From contig CAZDCZ010000002.1 of assembly GCA_964504155.1 (NCBI GenBank), forward strand, positions 10,355 to 74,354: a DNA stretch of 64,000 nucleotides, in the 5' to 3' direction. The first letter of the stretch is position 1, and each line of letters begins with the position of its first letter. The stretch is from CAZDCZ01 sp964504155 (GTDB lineage Bacteria > Bacteroidota > Bacteroidia > Bacteroidales > UBA12077). Of the stretch, positions 28,992 to 37,800 are shown piece by piece. The position numbers were made by a program, and so were the translations under genes. The notes beneath the pieces were generated by a model, which was not told the origin of the DNA, ran no database searches, and was given only the letters and a program-made list of their open reading frames with translations.

Positions 28992-29149
28992 ATATATTCT
29001 TAATCCTTTTTTGCAACTCTTATGCTCTGACTTAAAGAAAATTAGAGCCCGTGTTGTTATAAAAATGAAATATGCTTATTTGTTATGTATTTTTGTAATA
29101 AACAGAAACTTAGAGATATACATAAATTGCAAATTGCGAAATATTTTAT

Positions 29150-29157
29150 TTACTTTG
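29150..29157 (+). promoter_or_regulatory. Candidate promoter for the first C25 peptidase gene
   Basis: TTACTTTG (one mismatch to TAnnTTTG) is preceded by TTG at 29127-29129 with 20-nt spacing, about 104 bp upstream of the start at 29261. Weak but reasonably placed. Confidence 0.3.
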
Positions 29158-29260
29158 GTATCAGGTTATTAATGCTTGCTTGTTATTATTTCATAAACTG
29201 GAATAGTGCCTGCTTCTTGATAATTTAACATATGTATAACATAAAAAAACCTTATTAATT

Positions 29261-32200
29261 ATGAGAAAAATTTTTACTTTTTTAGTAATTTTATCTCTAA
29301 TAGTAGGAAAAGTGTCTTTTGCACAAAAAGATATTAAACTAAAAACTACTGATAGAGAAAAAATTGAAATCACGAAAAATCGAAGCGAAGGTTTTCGTAT
29401 TACTAATTCAATACTTAAATTAAATTTCGACTTACAAGAAACAGAAAAAGGAAACTTTGAAACCCTATCCGTTAATGGATTAACAAAAACATTTAATGAA
29501 GGGAACCCTAACTTACCGGTAGTAAGTAAACTTATTGAAATACCGTTAGATGCTGAAGTTAGAGTTAAAGTAGTTAGTTACGACGAAGAAATTATCTATT
29601 TAAAAGAACATGATATTTCTAATAAACTATTTCCTGCACAAGCATCAATAGAGAAGAATATTGACCCTTCAACTGTACCATTAAAAATAAATGAAAAGGT
29701 ATATAATACCGATGCATTTTTTAAGCAAGAAATTGCTACTGTTGAAGATAGAGGAATATTAAGATATAAAAGATTTGGATACCTACAAATCTCGCCTATT
29801 CAATATAATCCTGTAAAAAATATTATTAAAGTATTAAATAATATTGTTGTTGATATAGAGTTTGTTGGGGCAAACCCATTAAAAAATAAGACATATAAGA
29901 AAAAATATTATTCTCCTTATTTTAATGGAGTTGCAAATGGTACAATTAATCATATTTACGATTCTAAAGAACTTATCGAATCTGAACCTGTAAAATATGT
30001 AATAGTTGCAGATCGTATGTTTGAAGCAACTTTGCAGCCTTTTATCGAATGGAAAACTAAAAAAGGTTTTAATGTTGTAGAAGCTTATACTGATGAGCCT
30101 GCTGTTGGAAATACAACTTCAACAATAAAAACATATCTTCAAGATTTATATAATAATCCTTCCGATGGTATTGCTCCAAGTTTTGTTTTATTTGTTGGCG
30201 ATATAGACCAAATCCCTGCATATAGTGGCTCAGAGACTGTCGAATCTCATGTTTCTGATTTATACTATTGTGAATATACAGGCGATAAACTTCCTGAAGT
30301 ATATTATGGACGTTTTTCAGCAGAAAATACTTCTGAATTGCAAAATCAAATAGATAAGACTCTAGAGATTGAAAAATATGAAATGCCAGATCCTTCTTAT
30401 CTCGACAATGTTGTTCTTGTTGCAGGTGTTGATGATACTTGGGCTCCAACTCATGGAAATGGTGCTATAAATTATGCTAACGATAATTATACAAATGCAT
30501 CTAACGGTATTAATTCCATGTATTATTTATATGGAGACGATAGTGGTGTTATGGCTTCAGACGCTTCTGGCGCATCTGCTTCAATAATAAGTAATATTAG
30601 TGCTGGTGTTTCTTTGGCCAATTATACAGCGCATTGTAGTTCTAATGGTTGGGCTAATCCTAGTTTTTCTATTAGCGATATTGCCGGAATGAATAATGAG
30701 CATATGTATCCTTTATTAATTGGTAATTGTTGTTTGTCGAATAAATTCGACGATAACGATTGTTTTGGAGAAGAGATTGTTTACGCACAAAACGAAGGAG
30801 CTGTTGCTTATATTGGTGGTTCAAATAGTACTTACTGGGACGAAGATTATTGGTGGGGTGTTGGTTTAACTTCTACTGTTACTGCAAATCCTACTTATGC
30901 CGGCAGTGGATTAGGTACTTACGACTGTGCTTTTCATACTAATGGAGAAGTCGAAGCAGATTGGTTTGTTACAGCATCGCAAATGATTGTTGCCGGAAAT
31001 CTTGCCGTCGAAGCTTCATCGTCAACAAGAAAAACATATTACTGGGAAATATATCACCTTATGGGCGACCCTTCATTAACACCATATATTACTGTTCCTA
31101 CTGCGGTTACTGCTTCATATAATTCCGATATTATTATTGGTGCAAATACATTTACAGTTAATACTGAAGAGAATGCTTATGTTGCTTTTTCTAAAGATGG
31201 TGTTTTGTTAGATGCAAAGATTGCTGATGCTTCCGGAACTGTTGTTCTTAATTTCACTGCTTTAGAAGATGTTGGTACTGCCGATGTTGTTATAACAAAG
31301 CAAAATAGAGCTCCGAAAATCTCAACTGTAAATATAATCCCTTCAACTACTCCATACATTACCCTCGACTCTTATGTAATCGACGATGCATCAGGAAATG
31401 TTAATGGTTTAGCCGATTTTGCAGAGACATTAAATTTAGATGTTACTTTAAAGAATGTTTCAGATACATATGATGCCTTGAATGTTGAAACAACATTATC
31501 AACAAGCGATGCTAATGTTAGTATATCAGATGCAACAGAGACTTATGGAACAATTGCAGCCAGTGGAAGTTTAGCAAAAGTTGGTGCATATAATATAAGT
31601 ATCAATAACGATGTTGAAGATCAGCATGTATTAAACTTCGATTTAACAATTACCGGAGAAGATGCATCAACTAATTCATATACATGGAATTCAAATATTA
31701 ATCTAACCGTAAATGCCCCTGTCTTAGAAATTGGAGATATGACAATTGACGATTCTGCTACAGGAAATAATGATGGTATTTTAGATCCGGGCGAGACAGC
31801 TACAGTAAATGTTGTAACAACTAATAGCGGACATGCCGATATTACAAATGTAGTAGGTGTTTTAACTATCGAAGGAGGGTCAAGCCCATATTTAACAATC
31901 GATAATGGAACTACTTCTGCTTACCCATTAGTAATTGACGAAGAAGGAATAGCAAGTTTCGAAGTAACAGCCGATGCCGGAACACCAGTTGGAACACCTG
32001 TAGATATGGATATTAATTTAACAGGCGGAACATCTAATCAGTATTCCGATATGAATGGTAAAGTTATTATTATCGGCGAAATACCTGAATATACAATCGA
32101 TCAAGAAGGAACAGTATCTACTTGCGTAGGATTATTTTACGATTCAGGAAGCTCCACCGAAGAATATAGTAATAGCGAAAACTATACAATGACATTCGAA

Positions 32201-34591
32201 TCTGCTACCGTAGGTAAAAACATACAAGCTAATTTTATAAATTTCGATGTAGAAAGTAACGCAACATGTAATTACGATAAACTTAGTATTTATAACGGAA
32301 CAAGCTCTTCGGCCGATTTAATTGGCGAATATTGTGGTACTACATCTCCCGGTGTTGTAACAGCAAGTAATTCTGATGGAGCCTTAACCTTTGTTTTTAC
32401 CTCAGATGGTTCCGTAACAAAATCAGGCTGGGAAGCAGAAATATCATGTGTAGACGCTTACGATGTAACATTCGTAGTAAGCGATGTATATGGATTTGTA
32501 AATGGAGCGACAGTTAGCTTTAACGGAGAAGAAAAATCTACAAATGCAAGCGGCGAAGCTGTATTTACAAATATTATAGAAGGCGACAATCTTCCATATA
32601 TTATATCTGCATTGGGACACGAAGAATATAGTTCTAACTTAAATCTCTTAGGAGATATTACAGAAACAGTAGATTTAGTATTAAGTACTTACGATATAAC
32701 ATTTAATGTATTCGACGAAGATGGAACAACACCATTAGATGGTGATGTAACATTTAACGGAAGTACCTTGTCAACAACAAACGGAACAGTTACTTTTGTA
32801 AGTGTCCCATACGAGCTTGGTAAGTCTTATTCTGTAGACGTTCCATTATACGAGCCATATAATGGAAGCATTGATGTAGATGCAGAAAAATCCGAAGATG
32901 TTACAATGACACTAATAACATGGGATGTTACTTTTGTAGTAGACGATGGAACCGACCCAATAGTAGGAGCCATAATAGAATTTAATGGCGAAGAGTTAGC
33001 TACCGAGGCCTCGGGTGAAGTAATCTTTACTCATGTACCCCCAGGTCCAAAAGGCGACTTTCCTTATACAGTAAGAAAATCAGGCTATGGGAATGAATCA
33101 GGAATAGTTTCGGTTACAAATTCTAATGTTACAGTACCAGTAACAATGACAGTCGGTACTGCTACATATAAAGTAAGCTTTAATGTTACAGATGGAGTAA
33201 ATCCTATCGAAGGAGCAAATGTAAACTTTAATAGCGAAGATGTACTAACTAATTCCGAAGGTTATGCCGAATTTTTAGAGGTAAGTGAAGGAACAGATTT
33301 AACATACACAGTTTCTAAGATAGCATATTTTAATTCAACCGGAACAGTTGATGTAGCAGGAGCTAATGTTAGCGAAGATGTATTGTTAACAATAATACCT
33401 TACGATGTAACATTTATAGTTACCGATGGAACAAATCCTATAGAAGGAGCAAGTATAAACTTTCATGGCGAAACCTTAACAAGTAATGCAAGTGGAGAGT
33501 GTGTATTTGTTGATATCGATCCGGAAGCAACTCTTACTTATATAATAACTAAACTTGGTTTCGATGATGTGTCGTCAAGTTTAGACGTTGTAGATCAGGA
33601 TGTAACAGAGAATGTAACAATGAATGTTTCTACTTATGATATTACTTTCGATGTGCGCGAAGATAAAGGAGCAACCTTAAATGCCGATGTAAGCTTTAAC
33701 GGAACTACTCAAACATGTGTAAACGGATTAACAACATTTACCGATGTAGAGTATGGTTTAGCACAGGAATATAGTGTTGAAACAGATGGATATGAATCAA
33801 TAACAGATGCAGTAGATGTAAATGCTAATAAAACAGTAAATGTTAGAATGTTGATAATAACCTACGATATAACATTTGCTGTAACCGCCGAAGATGGCAC
33901 AACACCTGTAGAAGCCGAAGTAAGCTTTAATGGAATAACTCAAACAGCTACAGAAGGAACAACAATTTTTACAGGAATAGAGTACGAATTGGCAAAATCG
34001 TTTACAATGTCTGCAGAAGGATTTTACGATACAACAGCAACTATCGATGTTGATGCAAATAAAACAATAGAAGTATCAATGAATCATATTTGTTATTCAG
34101 TAAGCTTTAATGTAGAAGATGTTGACGATAATGCTCTTGAAGGAGTAAACGTATCGTTTAATTCAACCAATCAGTTAACAGATTCTGAAGGAAGTACAAC
34201 ATTTACAGATGTAATTCCTGGCGACGGATTATCTTATACATTAACAAAAGATGGATATAACGATATTACAAGTAGTCTAAATCTTACAAATAGCAATGTG
34301 TCGCTTAATATTACTATGACTTCTTCTGTTGGAATAGAATCGTTATCTGATTTAGGTATTAGTATTTATCCGAATCCTTCAAATGGAGTATTTAATGTAG
34401 ATTTACAAAGTAAAATGTTAGGAAACATTGATCTTAAAATCTATAATGTTAATGGACAAATAGTTTATTCTAAATCTATTTCAAATACTAAAAAGAATTA
34501 TATTGACATTAGAGAACAAGCTAGTGGAATATATTATTTAGTTATTAAATCTGAAAAAGGAGTATTTAATACGAAAGTTGTTCTTGAATAA
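29261..34591 (+). CDS. C25 (gingipain-type) cysteine peptidase, type IX-secreted, 1776 aa
   Basis: Signal peptide about 1-21 (VSFAQ). A C25 propeptide-like domain spans about 50-215 (EGNPNLPVVSKLIEIP). The caspase-like C25 catalytic domain is about 244-610, opening KYVIVADRMFEATLQPFIEW. The catalytic dyad is H458 (NYTAHCSSNGW) and C490 or C491 (IGNCCLSNKFD), and the domain closes with HLMGDPSLTPYI. An Ig-like domain (about 611-695) follows, then a region shared with the next gene: a hinge with two CARDB-like segments, a CUB-like domain (about 945-1065, STCVGLFYDSGS), eight modules of about 77 residues (1067-1690) and a sorting domain (ISIYPNPSNGVF to the end). Secretion through the T9SS and surface or extracellular proteolysis are inferred. 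Cleavage specificity cannot be read. Confidence 0.9.
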   Translation: MRKIFTFLVILSLIVGKVSFAQKDIKLKTTDREKIEITKNRSEGFRITNSILKLNFDLQETEKGNFETLSVNGLTKTFNEGNPNLPVVSKLIEIPLDAEVRVKVVSYDEEIIYLKEHDISNKLFPAQASIEKNIDPSTVPLKINEKVYNTDAFFKQEIATVEDRGILRYKRFGYLQISPIQYNPVKNIIKVLNNIVVDIEFVGANPLKNKTYKKKYYSPYFNGVANGTINHIYDSKELIESEPVKYVIVADRMFEATLQPFIEWKTKKGFNVVEAYTDEPAVGNTTSTIKTYLQDLYNNPSDGIAPSFVLFVGDIDQIPAYSGSETVESHVSDLYYCEYTGDKLPEVYYGRFSAENTSELQNQIDKTLEIEKYEMPDPSYLDNVVLVAGVDDTWAPTHGNGAINYANDNYTNASNGINSMYYLYGDDSGVMASDASGASASIISNISAGVSLANYTAHCSSNGWANPSFSISDIAGMNNEHMYPLLIGNCCLSNKFDDNDCFGEEIVYAQNEGAVAYIGGSNSTYWDEDYWWGVGLTSTVTANPTYAGSGLGTYDCAFHTNGEVEADWFVTASQMIVAGNLAVEASSSTRKTYYWEIYHLMGDPSLTPYITVPTAVTASYNSDIIIGANTFTVNTEENAYVAFSKDGVLLDAKIADASGTVVLNFTALEDVGTADVVITKQNRAPKISTVNIIPSTTPYITLDSYVIDDASGNVNGLADFAETLNLDVTLKNVSDTYDALNVETTLSTSDANVSISDATETYGTIAASGSLAKVGAYNISINNDVEDQHVLNFDLTITGEDASTNSYTWNSNINLTVNAPVLEIGDMTIDDSATGNNDGILDPGETATVNVVTTNSGHADITNVVGVLTIEGGSSPYLTIDNGTTSAYPLVIDEEGIASFEVTADAGTPVGTPVDMDINLTGGTSNQYSDMNGKVIIIGEIPEYTIDQEGTVSTCVGLFYDSGSSTEEYSNSENYTMTFESATVGKNIQANFINFDVESNATCNYDKLSIYNGTSSSADLIGEYCGTTSPGVVTASNSDGALTFVFTSDGSVTKSGWEAEISCVDAYDVTFVVSDVYGFVNGATVSFNGEEKSTNASGEAVFTNIIEGDNLPYIISALGHEEYSSNLNLLGDITETVDLVLSTYDITFNVFDEDGTTPLDGDVTFNGSTLSTTNGTVTFVSVPYELGKSYSVDVPLYEPYNGSIDVDAEKSEDVTMTLITWDVTFVVDDGTDPIVGAIIEFNGEELATEASGEVIFTHVPPGPKGDFPYTVRKSGYGNESGIVSVTNSNVTVPVTMTVGTATYKVSFNVTDGVNPIEGANVNFNSEDVLTNSEGYAEFLEVSEGTDLTYTVSKIAYFNSTGTVDVAGANVSEDVLLTIIPYDVTFIVTDGTNPIEGASINFHGETLTSNASGECVFVDIDPEATLTYIITKLGFDDVSSSLDVVDQDVTENVTMNVSTYDITFDVREDKGATLNADVSFNGTTQTCVNGLTTFTDVEYGLAQEYSVETDGYESITDAVDVNANKTVNVRMLIITYDITFAVTAEDGTTPVEAEVSFNGITQTATEGTTIFTGIEYELAKSFTMSAEGFYDTTATIDVDANKTIEVSMNHICYSVSFNVEDVDDNALEGVNVSFNSTNQLTDSEGSTTFTDVIPGDGLSYTLTKDGYNDITSSLNLTNSNVSLNITMTSSVGIESLSDLGISIYPNPSNGVFNVDLQSKMLGNIDLKIYNVNGQIVYSKSISNTKKNYIDIREQASGIYYLVIKSEKGVFNTKVVLE
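31348..34378 (+). repeat. 3,031-bp near-identical direct repeat, copy 1
   Basis: Identical by eye to 36793-39823 at a constant offset of 5,445 bp. Only two differences were noticed: C at 31384 against T at 36829 (silent), and C at 31413 against T at 36858 (Ala to Val). It covers the post-catalytic hinge, CUB-like domain and all eight beta modules, and ends inside the IYPNP motif of the sorting domain. Confidence 0.93.
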
Positions 34592-34611
34592 ATATTAATT
34601 CTAAAATTATA

Positions 34612-34654
34612 ATTAAAAGTATAAGCTATGGCTCTCATAACTTATACTTTTAAT
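34612..34654 (+). terminator. Hairpin terminator after the first C25 gene
   Basis: Perfect 14-bp stem (ATTAAAAGTATAAG / CTTATACTTTTAAT) with a 15-nt loop, 20 bp past the stop codon. The T content lies within the 3' arm. Confidence 0.75.
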
Positions 34655-34813
34655 ATTATTTATTTGAATACTCTCTCATTTAGACACATGTGATCAGCTT
34701 TGTAAATTGGTCTCATAGACTGAATTTATTTTTTTTGGAATAGCAAAAAATATAATTTCATCATGTTTAGTCCTACTGATAGTCAAAAACAATTAGTTAG
34801 TAAAAAAATATAT

Positions 34814-37800
34814 ATGAAAAAAAATATACTTAGGTTTAAATTAATTATTATTGGTATTTTAATAATTAGCATAAATAATGTATTTGCCAATTCTTATAGC
34901 GATAAGAACAAGATAGAATTATTAAATTCTAAAAATGGCAAAATTGTTGTAAAGTTAAATACAAAATCATTTAGTAAAAGCATTGTTAATACTCCAAGAG
35001 GAGAAGCATATATTTTTAATGCAGACAATTTTTCAATGATTTTAAAAAAGGGTGCACCAGCTTTACCAAAATTTACAAAATCGATTATTATACCTGATAT
35101 GGCTAATATGCAGGTAAAGATTGTCGATTCGAAATATACAGAAATAGAAAATGTAAATATTGCTCCATCAAAAGGGAATCTTTATAGAGATAAAGACCCA
35201 AATACAATTCCATATGTTTATGGCAAAGAATATGATGCTAATCAGAACTATCCCGGTGAATTAGCTGAATTGTCAGATCCTTATATATTACGCGATTATA
35301 GAGGGCAAACTATTAACTTTTATCCATTTCAATATAATCCTCTTACAAAAAAATTAAGAATATATTCTGAGTTAACTGTTGAACTTGTAGAAAATAAAAA
35401 TGTCATATCTACGATTAATGTTTTTAATAGAACGAAATTAAAAGAAAAAGTTAATTCGGAATTTGATAATATTTATAAAAATCATTTTTTGAATTATTCT
35501 ACAGAAGGGAAATATACTGTAATTGAAGATGAAGGAAATATGTTAATTATTGCACCTGCCGAATATATGAGTGCAATGAGCGATTTTGTTGCATGGAAAA
35601 AACAAAGAGGACTAGCTGTTGAATTAGTACAGTATTCTACTGTTGGTTCTACTGCTACTGATGTTGAGACATATGTAGAAAATTATTATAACGCTAATGG
35701 ACTAACATTTTTGCTGCTAATTGGCGATGCAGAAGATATTCCATCAATGAATAAATCCGGGGATTCTGATGCTGCTTATGGTCATATTGTGGGTAACGAT
35801 TCGTATGCTGAAGTTTTTGTGGGTAGATTTTCTGCAGAAAGTGTAGCCGATGTTCAAACACAAGTTATGCGTGTTATACATTACGAAAGAGATATTACTA
35901 CTGCTGACACATGGTTTGAAACTGCTGTTGGCATTGCTTCAGATCAAGGAGGAGTTGGACAAGGTGATGATGATGAATCCGATGCCGAGCATATGGACAA
36001 CATTCGTACAGATTTATTGAATTATGGTTATTCTACTGTCGATCAGTCTTACGATGATTATGGAGCAACTGCTTCTGATGTGGCTAATTCAGTAAATACA
36101 GGAAGAAGTCTTATTAATTATGTGGGACATGGATCTGATTATTCATGGGTTTCTACTGGTTTTGAAATTTCTGATGTTAATAGCTTAACTAACGAAAATA
36201 AATTGCCTTATATATTTGATGTAGCTTGTGTAAATGGTAATTTTCATGGACAAACTTGTTTTGCCGAAGCATGGATGAGAGCTACAAATAATTCAAATCC
36301 TACTGGTGCTATATCGATTATTGCTTCTACAATTAACCAGTCTTGGGCACCTCCTATGGATGGTCAAGACGAAATGGACGATATTCTTGTTGAATCCTAT
36401 GTAGAAAATATTAAGCGTACATATGGCGGAATCGCAATAAATGGTTGTATGCATATGAACGATGAGTATGGAGCCGATGGTGCCGAAATGACTGATACTT
36501 GGACTATTTTTGGTGACCCCTCATTATTAGTTCGTACTAAAAATCCTTCAGATTTGTCTATATCTCATAATGATGCAATTTTTATTGGAAGCGAACAATT
36601 TGTTGTGAACGGTAATGAAGATGCGTTCGTTTCTTTAACTATCGATGGAGAAATAATTGGTACAGCGAAAATTCAAGGTGGCTCTGCAACTGTTTCTTTC
36701 GATGCTTTAACAGAACCTGGAAATATGAAAGTTACTGTAACAGGATATAACAAAATAGTTTATATTGCAGATGTTGAAATCACTCCTGCTAATACTCCAT
36801 ACATTACCCTCGACTCTTATGTAATCGATGATGCATCAGGAAATGTTAATGGTTTAGTCGATTTTGCAGAGACATTAAATTTAGATGTTACTTTAAAGAA
36901 TGTTTCAGATACATATGATGCCTTGAATGTTGAAACAACATTATCAACAAGCGATGCTAATGTTAGTATATCAGATGCAACAGAGACTTATGGAACAATT
37001 GCAGCCAGTGGAAGTTTAGCAAAAGTTGGTGCATATAATATAAGTATCAATAACGATGTTGAAGATCAGCATGTATTAAACTTCGATTTAACAATTACCG
37101 GAGAAGATGCATCAACTAATTCATATACATGGAATTCAAATATTAATCTAACCGTAAATGCCCCTGTCTTAGAAATTGGAGATATGACAATTGACGATTC
37201 TGCTACAGGAAATAATGATGGTATTTTAGATCCGGGCGAGACAGCTACAGTAAATGTTGTAACAACTAATAGCGGACATGCCGATATTACAAATGTAGTA
37301 GGTGTTTTAACTATCGAAGGAGGGTCAAGCCCATATTTAACAATCGATAATGGAACTACTTCTGCTTACCCATTAGTAATTGACGAAGAAGGAATAGCAA
37401 GTTTCGAAGTAACAGCCGATGCCGGAACACCAGTTGGAACACCTGTAGATATGGATATTAATTTAACAGGCGGAACATCTAATCAGTATTCCGATATGAA
37501 TGGTAAAGTTATTATTATCGGCGAAATACCTGAATATACAATCGATCAAGAAGGAACAGTATCTACTTGCGTAGGATTATTTTACGATTCAGGAAGCTCC
37601 ACCGAAGAATATAGTAATAGCGAAAACTATACAATGACATTCGAATCTGCTACCGTAGGTAAAAACATACAAGCTAATTTTATAAATTTCGATGTAGAAA
37701 GTAACGCAACATGTAATTACGATAAACTTAGTATTTATAACGGAACAAGCTCTTCGGCCGATTTAATTGGCGAATATTGTGGTACTACATCTCCCGGTGT

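Noticed and set aside
30069..30449. 126-residue Gln-rich minus-strand frame inside the first C25 peptidase gene
   Set aside because: Antisense of a conserved catalytic domain; the Gln/His/Tyr-rich composition is what the AT-rich sense codons produce in reverse.
32459..34330. Regular repeats in the peptidase genes considered as a CRISPR or minisatellite
   Set aside because: The units are protein modules of about 77 residues with divergent DNA within each gene; there are no short identical repeats with unique spacers.
34763..34813. Upstream in-frame start for the second C25 peptidase
   Set aside because: It would put 17 polar residues before an otherwise perfect signal peptide; the ATG at 34814 is the better start.
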